Source: Desulfohalobiaceae bacterium (GTDB lineage Bacteria; Desulfobacterota; Desulfovibrionia; Desulfovibrionales; Desulfothermaceae). Taken from it: DNA of 6,028 nt. The notes beneath the pieces were generated by a model. The model saw only the letters and a list, made by a program, of their open reading frames with translations. It ran no database searches and had not been told where the DNA came from. A program made the translations under genes and the position numbers. Position 1 is the first letter of the stretch. Each line of letters opens with the position of its first letter. The stretch lies in NCBI GenBank assembly GCA_021737525.1, contig JAIPDU010000109.1, forward strand, positions 1-6,028, given 5' to 3'. Positions 1 to 4,974 of the stretch are shown one piece after another.

Positions 1-453
1 AGCTGCAACTACCTGCCCAACGTGCTCATGGAGAAAGAGGCCGAGGACAACGGGGTGGACTACGCAGTCGGACTGGACGAGGCGGGTTTCTTAACCGAAG
101 GCCCCACGGAGAACACGGGTTTGATCTCACAGGACGGTACTTTCCTGGTTCCTCCCTTTGAGCGGAGCCTCCGCGGGACCACTGTGGTGCGCATGATGGA
201 GCTGGCCCAGAGCCTGGTCCGCGAGGGACAGCTCAAGGAGGCGCGTCAGGCCCCTCTGGCCAGGGAGGCGGTCCTCGCGGCGAAAGAGGTCATGATGTTC
301 GGGACCACCTTCGACGTCCTGCCTGTTGTCAGCTTCGACGGACAGAGCGTGGGCGGCGGGGAACCGGGCCCATTTTTTCGGACCTTTCTGGATCTTATGC
401 GCAAGGACCAGCAGGAGGGCGAGCTGCTCACACCTATCGCGGGCTCCTCGTGA
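1..453 (+). CDS. Class IV PLP-dependent aminotransferase, C-terminal part (5' end outside window)
   Basis: The frame is open from base 1 and stops at TGA 451-453, leaving 150 residues, roughly the C-terminal half of a fold-type IV PLP enzyme (branched-chain aminotransferase / D-amino-acid aminotransferase / aminodeoxychorismate lyase superfamily). Seen: SCNYLPN at the very start, which in this family directly follows the PLP-binding lysine, so that lysine should lie just outside the window; TEGPTEN at about residues 32-38, whose first Glu normally contacts the PLP ring nitrogen; and LRGTT at about 56-60, the phosphate-binding loop. The tail FGTTFDVLPVVSFDG followed by GGGEPGP is typical of the family. 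The enzyme is cytosolic and transfers an amino group between an amino acid and a 2-oxo acid. Substrate cannot be assigned, because the specificity loops are mostly missing. The gene converges on two minus-strand genes, with a hairpin between them. Confidence 0.88.
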   Translation, partial: SCNYLPNVLMEKEAEDNGVDYAVGLDEAGFLTEGPTENTGLISQDGTFLVPPFERSLRGTTVVRMMELAQSLVREGQLKEARQAPLAREAVLAAKEVMMFGTTFDVLPVVSFDGQSVGGGEPGPFFRTFLDLMRKDQQEGELLTPIAGSS

Positions 454-507
454 TTAGCTGCATGCCTGTTCCGATTTTTTGGAATCCTTCCATGGTATAA
501 GACATTA

Positions 508-540
508 CCCTGGCTGGGCCTATAAATAACCCAGCCAGGG
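508..540. terminator. Perfect 11-bp hairpin between convergent genes
   Basis: The arms 508-518 (CCCTGGCTGGG) and 530-540 (CCCAGCCAGGG) are perfectly complementary, with an 11-nt AT-rich loop. The hairpin lies 54 bp past the aminotransferase stop and 11 bp past the stop of the minus-strand gene ending at 552, where a bidirectional terminator would be expected. Neither flank carries a clear T-run, so it is not a textbook intrinsic terminator. It may act with Rho or mainly protect 3' ends. Confidence 0.6.
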
Positions 541-551
541 AATAAGGATTG

Positions 552-968
552 CTATTGCTGTCTTTCAAGAATACAACGCACTTCTCCTTGCCTCAAGTCT
601 AAAGTCCAACTCACCTTATCTTCTCCAAGCAAATCAAAGCTGTCCTTTTCCTCGTCTTCAGTAAAGAGAACAACAACTTCTTCCTCGCTTACATCTAAGA
701 TTTTATACTTAGAATTATCTACATTCTGCAAATTCCTTATCGTCATCATTTCTTCTGTTACATTAAGCTTTATGCTTTCTAAATATTTTCTATACATTTG
801 TATTTCCATGTCAGACATTTGACTTGTGTCCATGGATTCCATAGTTTCTTTGGTGTTGCATTCCCATTTTCCAATTAACGGATTATTTTGGTTGCTAAAT
901 CCGAATAGAAAGATTCCCGTTGCTAACAAGCATAGAACACACGTGATATGAGGCTTGCTTAGGATCAT
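552..968 (-). CDS. Unrecognised small exported protein, AT-rich gene
   Basis: This 138-residue protein belongs to no family I can name with confidence. I chose the start at 968 because AGTGAGG sits 5 nt before it and the hydrophobic leader begins there; an upstream in-frame start at 1031 would add 21 polar residues before the leader and overlap the preceding stop. Residues 8-24 form a hydrophobic segment (signal peptide or N-terminal anchor). No clean lipobox is seen, although Cys10 and Cys13 lie inside it. The mature part starts near GKWEC (33-37), has an acidic Met-rich middle, and ends in alternating strand-like segments (KYKILDV, EEEVVVLF, VSWTLDL, VRCILE). A short GxW start followed by beta-strands is reminiscent of lipocalin/calycin-like domains, which is a weak inference. 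The codons are far more AT-rich than in all neighbours, suggesting recent acquisition. It probably shares a transcript with the gene at 1031-1540. Confidence 0.72.
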   Translation of the reverse strand: MILSKPHITCVLCLLATGIFLFGFSNQNNPLIGKWECNTKETMESMDTSQMSDMEIQMYRKYLESIKLNVTEEMMTIRNLQNVDNSKYKILDVSEEEVVVLFTEDEEKDSFDLLGEDKVSWTLDLRQGEVRCILERQQ

Positions 969-973
969 ATCAA

Positions 974-980
974 CCTCACT
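974..980 (-). promoter_or_regulatory. Ribosome binding site deciding the start at 968
   Basis: Read on the minus strand this is AGTGAGG, 5 nt before the ATG at 968-966. It supports this start over the longer frame beginning at 1031. Confidence 0.6.
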
Positions 981-1030
981 TGTATTATTGTTGGAATACT
1001 CTATCTGCGGAAACGAACCCCTGCGTTTCA

Positions 1031-1540
1031 CTATTTCGTCTTGGCAGCGATATCGGAAAGCGGCACCTCGTCAGCCAAAGAGGTCAATTCCTCCTTGCTG
1101 TCCACGGAATCAGCGTTAATGACCACGAGTGTTTTTTTATGGAGCGAGATCAGAAGAGTGCCTTCACCCCCTCCCTTGTAGAGCTCGAGAACAGCCTCTC
1201 TTCCTGAGACTTTCAGGGTCTCGACAAATTTTTCCTCCGTCTCCATGGTAAACTGCTTCATGGCTTGGAATTGCTGAACCTGCGGCGCATTCGTGCCACT
1301 TACAATGGTCAGCCGGATTGTGTCCCCCGAGCCGTCGGAATACCTTTGTTCAAGCGTCGACCACGAGTTTCCTCCGGATTGCATATTTGCCCCATCCAGA
1401 TCGCCGTCCTTTTCATGACCGTTAATACTTGCGGGGAGCAAGGGGATCCAGTCCTTGTAGTCCGCGGCAAATGCCGTCGAGCTCAGGAACACAAGGCACA
1501 GAACACCCATAAGGATCGCCAGTGGATGAAAATTCCTCAT
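1031..1540 (-). CDS. Unrecognised secreted/periplasmic protein with Sec signal peptide
   Basis: The protein has 169 residues. A classic signal peptide is visible: MRNFH, a hydrophobic core at about 7-19, and an SSTAFA|AD cleavage site after residue 25. The mature domain of about 144 residues starts ADYKDW and contains only residues compatible with a compact alpha/beta fold (IRLTIVSG, EAVLELY, GTLLISLHKKTLVVINAD). It has no cysteines after the signal peptide, no membrane segments, and no catalytic motif I recognise. The start is secured by a nearly perfect Shine-Dalgarno sequence (1543-1553). The gene is followed 62 bp later by the exported protein at 968-552 on the same strand, so the two probably form a bicistronic envelope unit. 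Base composition is mixed, less AT-rich than its downstream partner. Function is unknown. Confidence 0.8.
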   Translation of the reverse strand: MRNFHPLAILMGVLCLVFLSSTAFAADYKDWIPLLPASINGHEKDGDLDGANMQSGGNSWSTLEQRYSDGSGDTIRLTIVSGTNAPQVQQFQAMKQFTMETEEKFVETLKVSGREAVLELYKGGGEGTLLISLHKKTLVVINADSVDSKEELTSLADEVPLSDIAAKTK

Positions 1541-1921
1541 ACATCACCTCCTTGTTGAATGGCTTCTTGCGGAAGGCTTCATTATCCGGGAAGGCCCAGG
1601 AGTGCCCTGGAGCGCCTCAAATGGGAGATCGCGGCGTTCGTGCCGGGCATGAGCTTAGGTCCTGACCCAAGAGCAAGAAAGGCAGAAAGCAATGGAAAGA
1701 AGGGGGACGCGCAATATTTCGCTCGAGTCGAAGACGCCGTTTTGGAGATCTGGAACTACCCAAGGATCTATTTTAATGAATTAAGCATAAATTGGCCCAG
1801 CGTTCAACCCTTTTATGCAATGGAATACACTGCCATGGCGGAAATATCCATAGAGATGAACACTTTCCCTGTCGTTTAGGCTCAATCGGGTATTGATGGA
1901 GTGAAAAAGGAGGGCAAACAC
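1541..1921. other. Stretch with no supported gene
   Basis: This stretch lies between the secreted-protein gene and the tRNA terminator. It holds the Shine-Dalgarno sequence of the 1540 gene and, on the minus strand, a GATAAT hexamer at 1586-1581 that could be a -10 element for that gene; no good -35 is seen 16-18 bp upstream of it. A plus-strand reading frame at 1559-1879 has no ribosome binding site of note, an unconvincing protein with no recognisable motif, and begins over the other gene's leader. The sequence becomes AT-rich after about 1750. I see no repeat, IS remnant or RNA gene here. Confidence 0.5.
1543..1553 (-). promoter_or_regulatory. Full-length Shine-Dalgarno sequence for the 1540 gene
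   Basis: On the minus strand this reads AAGGAGGTGAT, the complete complement of the 16S rRNA 3' tail, 2 nt (GT) before the ATG and 6 nt from the core GGAGG. It predicts strong translation of the secreted protein. Confidence 0.75.
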
Positions 1922-1962
1922 AAAAAAAGGGGTATCAGTAGTTAAAATACTACAGATACCCC
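1922..1962 (-). terminator. Rho-independent terminator of tRNA-Arg
   Basis: On the minus strand the hairpin has arms 1962-1955/1936-1929 (8 bp, GGGGTATC type), an A/A mismatch, then 5 more pairs (1953-1949 with 1942-1938) around a 6-nt loop. It is directly followed by seven T residues (complement of the A-run 1928-1922). It lies 15 nt after the tRNA 3' end. This is a textbook intrinsic terminator. Confidence 0.9.
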
Positions 1963-1977
1963 CTTGATATTGCAGCA

Positions 1978-2051
1978 TGCCCCCGGGAGGATTCGAACCT
2001 CCGGCCCCGAGATTAGGAATCTCGTGCTCTATCCTGCTGAGCTACAGGGGC
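1978..2051 (-). tRNA. tRNA-Arg, anticodon CCT
   Basis: The 74-nt cloverleaf was folded by hand. The acceptor stem is GCCCCTG with CGGGGGC (one T-G wobble). The D arm is GCTC-AGCAGGATA-GAGC. The anticodon stem is CGAGA/TCTCG around the loop TTCCTAA, giving anticodon CCT, which reads the arginine codon AGG. The variable loop is 5 nt, the T arm is GGAGG-TTCGAAT-CCTCC, and the discriminator is A. CCA is not encoded, so it must be added by CCA-transferase. The gene has its own promoter and terminator and stands alone between two minus-strand protein genes. tRNA-Arg genes of this type are common integration sites, but no second copy of the 3' end occurs in the window. Confidence 0.97.
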
Positions 2052-2063
2052 ATGAAGAGTTAA

Positions 2064-2093
2064 ATAATAGGACACACCCCCTTGGATTGTCAA
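2064..2093 (-). promoter_or_regulatory. Sigma70-type promoter of tRNA-Arg
   Basis: On the minus strand a perfect -35 TTGACA (2093-2088) is separated by 18 bp from TATTAT (2069-2064), five of six matches to the -10 consensus. Initiation about 7 nt downstream would fall near 2057, leaving a leader of only a few nucleotides before the mature tRNA 5' end at 2051. Position and quality make this convincing. Confidence 0.85.
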
Positions 2094-2146
2094 GATAAGG
2101 CCTGGCTGGACGGCCTGACTCTTGCTGTATGCTCCGACTGGTGTGC

Positions 2147-2185
2147 GGCAACAAAACTTAAAGTAACACTTGAAGTTTTGTTGCC
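2147..2185. repeat. Long imperfect palindrome (hairpin) downstream of the DJ-1 gene
   Basis: The arms 2147-2159 (GGCAACAAAACTT) and 2173-2185 (AAGTTTTGTTGCC) are perfect complements. After one A/G mismatch the stem continues with 2161-2164 / 2168-2171, leaving a 3-nt loop: 17 pairs in 39 nt. It lies 75 bp past the DJ-1 stop and upstream of the tRNA promoter. There is no T-run after it on either strand. It could end the DJ-1 transcript, stabilise its 3' end, or be a small dispersed palindrome. A second weak hairpin (2098-2102 / 2112-2116) lies further downstream. Confidence 0.55.
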
Positions 2186-2260
2186 AAAGGAGCCGCAAAG
2201 TCCCGGAAGATAGTGTTTTCCGGAACCCTGCAACTCTGCGGGGAATGATCCCGAGTCTGG

Positions 2261-2848
2261 TTAAGGTTCGATCCGGGTGCCCAGGACCTCCAGAAAGCTC
2301 CGCATCCACTCCGGATGGGCGGGCCAGGCCGGAGCGGTGACCAGATTGCCGTCCACGACCGCGTTGGAGACAGTCTCGTTCGCATTCCGCCACGTGGCTC
2401 CCGCCTGCTCCAGGTCCGGACGCACCGCGGGGTATCCGGTGCAGCCCTTGCCGCGCAGGGCACCCGCGGCCGAAAGAACGAGCAGCCCGTGGCAGATGCT
2501 CGCGATGGGCTTGTTTTTATCGTGGAAGTGGCGCACGATGTCCAGAACTCGCTGATCCAGGCGGATATACTCCGGCGCGCGCCCGCCGGGAATGACCAGG
2601 GCGTCGTACTCCTCGGCCCGGATCCGGTCGAAGTCAGCTGTGAGGGTAAAATTGTGCCCCCGCTTCTCGCTGTAGGTCTGCTGACCCTCGAAGTCGTGCA
2701 CCGCCGTGGCAACGCTCTCTCCAGCCTTCCTGTCCGGACAGACCGCATCCACCTGATGTCCCGCCATGAGCAGGATCTGATAGGGGACCATGACCTCGTA
2801 GTCCTCCACAAAGTCTCCCACGAGCATGAGAATTTTCTTGGCAGCCAT
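2261..2848 (-). CDS. DJ-1/PfpI family protein, plant DJ-1D (glyoxalase III)-like
   Basis: The protein has 195 residues and is cytosolic. Seen: KKILMLVGDFVEDYEVMVPYQ near the N-terminus, VHDFEG and SEKRGHNF at about 50-67, VIPGGRAPEY at 85-94, and the nucleophile elbow ASICHG with Cys119-His120. The Cys, a Glu in FVEDYE (15 or 18) and Glu93 match the catalytic set known from DJ-1/PfpI enzymes. From memory, the order and wording of these motifs resemble one repeat of Arabidopsis DJ-1D, a cofactor-free glyoxalase III converting methylglyoxal to lactate. Other family members have been described as proteases, deglycases or chaperones, so the reaction here is inferred. I chose the ATG at 2848 because AAGGAGG lies 7 nt upstream and MAAKKILML is the usual N-terminus; the frame extends to 2890 without support. 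It is divergent from a TetR regulator, which probably controls it. Confidence 0.93.
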   Translation of the reverse strand: MAAKKILMLVGDFVEDYEVMVPYQILLMAGHQVDAVCPDRKAGESVATAVHDFEGQQTYSEKRGHNFTLTADFDRIRAEEYDALVIPGGRAPEYIRLDQRVLDIVRHFHDKNKPIASICHGLLVLSAAGALRGKGCTGYPAVRPDLEQAGATWRNANETVSNAVVDGNLVTAPAWPAHPEWMRSFLEVLGTRIEP

Positions 2849-2855
2849 GGGCACG

Positions 2856-2862
2856 CCTCCTT
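2856..2862 (-). promoter_or_regulatory. Ribosome binding site deciding the DJ-1 start
   Basis: AAGGAGG on the minus strand, 7 nt before the ATG at 2848-2846. It favours this start over the in-frame ATG at 2890. Confidence 0.8.
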
Positions 2863-2929
2863 GGTTGTCGTTTTCGCCGTATGGGCGCAACTCCTCGCGC
2901 GGAAACGGGATGAATAGATCCTGTCTGGG

Positions 2930-2958
2930 ATTATAGGCTAGGAGTGGGCGGTTGTAAA
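2930..2958 (-). promoter_or_regulatory. Near-consensus promoter of the DJ-1 gene
   Basis: On the minus strand TTTACA (2958-2953) and a perfect TATAAT (2935-2930) are separated by the ideal 17 bp. The transcript would begin near 2923, with a leader of about 75 nt before the DJ-1 ATG. A promoter this strong usually needs repression or serves a highly expressed gene. The palindrome at 3009-3026 lies about 50 bp upstream of the -35 element, so if it is an operator it does not cover this promoter directly. Confidence 0.8.
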
Positions 2959-3008
2959 CGGCTGCTCAGCAAGCCTTGTCCCGGGATGCGTTTTTTGTGT
3001 CCATGGGG

Positions 3009-3026
3009 TAGACGACCGGTCGTTCA
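3009..3026. promoter_or_regulatory. Palindromic putative TetR-family operator
   Basis: ACGACCGGTCGT at 3012-3023 is a perfect 12-bp palindrome. The wider 18-bp box TAGACGACCGGTCGTTCA has 7 of 9 positions symmetric per half-site. Its length, GACC/GGTC core and position 32 bp before the regulator ATG are what TetR-family operators typically look like. It would most directly autorepress the regulator. No second convincing copy was found over the DJ-1 promoter. Confidence 0.7.
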
Positions 3027-3057
3027 GTATGGCAGGCTGTCCATCAAGTGAGGCCAT

Positions 3058-3687
3058 ATGGCGCAAAAAACAGACACCAGGCAGCGTATCCTGCGGATTG
3101 GCGCGGAGATAGTCCATCGCAGGGGGTTCAACAACACCGGAATCCAGGAGATCCTGCGCGGGGCGGAGGTCCCCAAGGGCTCCTTCTATTTCTATTTCCG
3201 GAGCAAGAACGACTTCGGTCTCCAGCTCATCGACTACTACCAGGCCCGTCTGACCCGGCTGCTGGATAAGCACCTGGCTCGGGAGGATCTTCCTCCGCTG
3301 CAGCGGCTGCTTCGCTACTTCGGCGAGCTGCGCAGCGGCTTTGAGAGCGACGCCTGCAGGGGTGGCTGTCCGGTGGGCAACATGGCCCAGGAGATGGGCG
3401 ATCTGGACGAGGCCTTCCGCCATCGCCTGGAAGAGACTTTCCGCGCCCTGCGCGAGAGGATCCAGCAGGCCCTGGAGGAAGCGTCCGGCCTGGGTGAGCT
3501 CGAGCCAGAACGGGACACTTACGCCCTGGCGGACTTCATCCTGAGCACCTGGCAGGGGGCCATCCTGCAGATGAAGGTGGACAAGAGCACCGCGTCCCTG
3601 GAGCGCTTCGAGGCAATCGTCTTCGGTGAGCTTCTGGACAAGCGGCAGCCGAAGTCGGGGCAGGCAGGCAGGCAGGTAGGTCATTGA
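3058..3687 (+). CDS. TetR/AcrR family transcriptional regulator
   Basis: The protein has 209 residues, normal for TetR regulators. The N-terminal DNA-binding domain spans about 7-53: TRQRILRIGAEIVHRRGFNN, then the helix-turn-helix IQEILRGAEVPKGSFYFYF and the usual FRSKNDFG. The C-terminal ligand/dimer domain carries the segment ACRGGCPVGNMAQEMGD (99-115) with Cys100 and Cys104, and WQGAILQMKVDKS (165-177), both typical of the subgroup containing NemR/AcuR-like regulators. NemR senses electrophiles through cysteine, so a reactive-carbonyl or thiol-reactive inducer is a reasonable inference given the glyoxalase III-like gene next door. Start: ATG at 3058 with GTGAGG 4 nt upstream. The last eight codons are built from a CAGG tetranucleotide repeat, so the C-terminal tail (QAGRQVGH) is probably unstructured and variable. 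Confidence 0.93.
   Translation: MAQKTDTRQRILRIGAEIVHRRGFNNTGIQEILRGAEVPKGSFYFYFRSKNDFGLQLIDYYQARLTRLLDKHLAREDLPPLQRLLRYFGELRSGFESDACRGGCPVGNMAQEMGDLDEAFRHRLEETFRALRERIQQALEEASGLGELEPERDTYALADFILSTWQGAILQMKVDKSTASLERFEAIVFGELLDKRQPKSGQAGRQVGH
3661..3680 (+). repeat. CAGG tetranucleotide repeat at the 3' end of the TetR gene
   Basis: Four exact CAGG units (3661-3676) followed by TAGG (3677-3680) lie inside the coding frame of the regulator, ending 7 nt before the end of its stop codon. Removal of one unit would bring TAG into frame and shorten the protein by four residues; one extra unit would read past the present stop to a TAG near 3711. Both affect only the C-terminal tail. Confidence 0.8.
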
Positions 3688-3784
3688 GGCATCCGGGTTC
3701 CTCGGAACTCTAGTTCTTCGTGCAGTCAAACAGCGCGCTCGCTTTGGACCCTGAACAACCGGGGCGAGGCCTTATTCAATCCGT

Positions 3785-3820
3785 GAGCGCGTAAGCGCCC
3801 GTGTGCGGCCTCTTGGCCGC
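3785..3820 (+). promoter_or_regulatory. Two adjacent GC-rich hairpins in the leader of the Fe-S gene
   Basis: The first hairpin is GCGC-GTAA-GCGC (3787-3798), closing a GNRA-type tetraloop. The second is GCGGCC-TCTT-GGCCGC (3805-3820), a perfect 6-bp stem. They lie 24-58 nt before the ATG at 3845, ahead of an A-run and the Shine-Dalgarno sequence. They could terminate the upstream TetR transcript, stabilise the mRNA 5' end, or form a regulatory leader. No known riboswitch consensus was recognised. Confidence 0.4.
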
Positions 3821-3833
3821 CCGCGCCAAAAAA

Positions 3834-3839
3834 GGGAGG
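3834..3839 (+). promoter_or_regulatory. Ribosome binding site deciding the Fe-S protein start
   Basis: GGGAGG, 5 nt before the ATG at 3845. It supports MSQVYERL as the N-terminus over an in-frame GTG start at 3803 that falls within the leader hairpins. Confidence 0.8.
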
Positions 3840-3844
3840 CTATT

Positions 3845-4900
3845 ATGAGCCAGGTTTACGAGAGGCTCGCTGAGCATTTGAACCATTTGCCCGGCGGCTA
3901 TCCCCGCACCGAATCCGGAGTGGAGCTCCGCATCCTCGAGCGCCTGTTTTCCCCCGAGGAGGCGGATCTGGCCTGCAATCTGGGCATGATCCCGGAGACA
4001 GCTGAGCAGATCGGGCAGCGTCTGGGTATGGACGCAGGCCCCTTGGCCGACCGGCTGGACAGTATGGCCAAGCGCGGGCTCATTTTCCGCTCCAGCAAGG
4101 GAGGCCAGACCTCCTACATGGCGGCCCAGTTCATCATGGGCATCTGGGAGTACCAGGTGCAGAGCCTGGACGAGGGCCTTATCCGGGAGGTGAACGAATA
4201 TCTGCCCCATATCATGCGCGATGTCTGGGCCGGAACGGAGACGAAGCAGCTTAGGGTGGTCCCTGTGGAGGAGAGCCTGGAGCCCGAGGCCGGAGTCATG
4301 CCCTTTGATCGGGCGGAAGAGCTCCTGGAGAGCCAGTCCAAGATCGTGGTCGCTCCCTGCATCTGCCGCAGGGAGCACAGAATGACTGGACAGGGCTGTG
4401 GCAGATCCGAGGAGACCTGCCTTGTCTTCGGCGGAGGGGCGCACTTCTACGAGGAGAACGGCCTGGGCAGGCCCATATCCGTGGAGGAGGCCAAGAGAAT
4501 CCTGCGCAAGAGCCTGGAGGAGGGGCTGGTCCTGCAGCCGGGCAACGCGCAGAAGCCGGTGAGCCTCTGTCTCTGCTGCGGCTGCTGCTGCCAGGTCCTC
4601 AAGCACGTCAAGGCCTTTGACCGCCCGGCGGAGTCGATGCACAGCAACTTCCTGGCCCGGGTGGATCCGGAGAGCTGCACCGCATGCGGGGCATGCGAGG
4701 ACATCTGCCAGATGGACGCTGTCGCAGTGGCCGACGAGGCGGCGGAGGTGGACCGGGACCGTTGCATCGGCTGCGGCTTGTGCGTCCACGCCTGCGAATT
4801 CGATGCGCTGAGCCTGGTCACCAGGGAGCGGCAGTACGAGCCCCCCAAGAACGTGGTGGAGACCTACACCCGGATCGCGCAGGAGAGGGGACTCATGTAA
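3845..4900 (+). CDS. Polyferredoxin-like 4Fe-4S protein with winged-helix-like N-terminus
   Basis: The protein has 351 residues, cytosolic, with no signal peptide or membrane segment. Domains in order: about 25-95 resembles a winged-helix fold (PETAEQIGQRLGMDAGPLADRL, then MAKRGLIFRS and a wing-like GGQTSY). About 96-165 is helical linker. A first cysteine set is C172, C174, C185 and C192 (APCICRREH...). A second is CLCCGCCC at 242-249 with six cysteines. The C-terminus holds two ferredoxin motifs, CTACGACEDIC (278-288) and CIGCGLCVHAC (307-317), each able to bind one [4Fe-4S] cluster. The proline usually following the last cysteine is replaced by Gln and Glu. Similar proteins occur in anaerobes, and the family function is not known to me. 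hypA and hypB follow on the same strand, suggesting a link with hydrogenase maturation or electron transfer. The N-terminus could alternatively bind a protein partner rather than DNA. Confidence 0.85.
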   Translation: MSQVYERLAEHLNHLPGGYPRTESGVELRILERLFSPEEADLACNLGMIPETAEQIGQRLGMDAGPLADRLDSMAKRGLIFRSSKGGQTSYMAAQFIMGIWEYQVQSLDEGLIREVNEYLPHIMRDVWAGTETKQLRVVPVEESLEPEAGVMPFDRAEELLESQSKIVVAPCICRREHRMTGQGCGRSEETCLVFGGGAHFYEENGLGRPISVEEAKRILRKSLEEGLVLQPGNAQKPVSLCLCCGCCCQVLKHVKAFDRPAESMHSNFLARVDPESCTACGACEDICQMDAVAVADEAAEVDRDRCIGCGLCVHACEFDALSLVTRERQYEPPKNVVETYTRIAQERGLM

Positions 4901-4906
4901 CCGGGG

Positions 4907-4948
4907 TTCACCGTTCCCCGTTCGGAGTTCCCCGTTCGGCGTTCTTCG
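4907..4948 (+). repeat. Degenerate heptanucleotide tract, TTCNNNG type, six units
   Basis: Six consecutive 7-mers start seven bases after the Fe-S gene stop: TTCACCG, TTCCCCG, TTCGGAG, TTCCCCG, TTCGGCG, TTCTTCG. A 13-bp exact direct repeat, GTTCCCCGTTCGG, is seen at 4913-4925 and 4927-4939 as a result. The tract is non-coding and resembles the short tandem heptanucleotide repeats known from cyanobacteria. Confidence 0.85.
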
Positions 4949-4974
4949 TTATGCAGTGTTGGTGCGTTGAAAGC

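Noticed and set aside
1541..1554. Similarity to the 3' end of 16S rRNA (ATCACCTCCTT)
   Set aside because: No other rRNA sequence is adjacent. On the opposite strand it is simply a full-length Shine-Dalgarno sequence at the right distance from an ATG.
1559..1879. Plus-strand open frame of 106 codons
   Set aside because: It starts inside the leader of the divergent gene, has no convincing ribosome binding site, and its protein shows no recognisable motif or sensible composition.
1781..1978. Minus-strand open frame of 65 codons
   Set aside because: It begins at the tRNA 3' end and reads through the tRNA terminator hairpin.
1978..2005. Attachment site at the tRNA-Arg 3' end
   Set aside because: No second copy of this sequence and no integrase gene are in the window. 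It remains only a possibility for the wider locus.
2315..2917. Plus-strand open frame opposite the DJ-1 gene
   Set aside because: It is antisense to an unmistakable DJ-1/PfpI protein; no independent evidence.
2938..3729. Minus-strand open frame opposite the TetR gene
   Set aside because: It overlaps the whole regulator and the operator/promoter region, and its translation is low-complexity without motifs. The TetR reading is decisive.
3776..4789. Long minus-strand open frame (337 codons) opposite the Fe-S gene
   Set aside because: It is the GC-rich antisense shadow of a strongly supported gene. Its protein has no family motif and it has no ribosome binding site.
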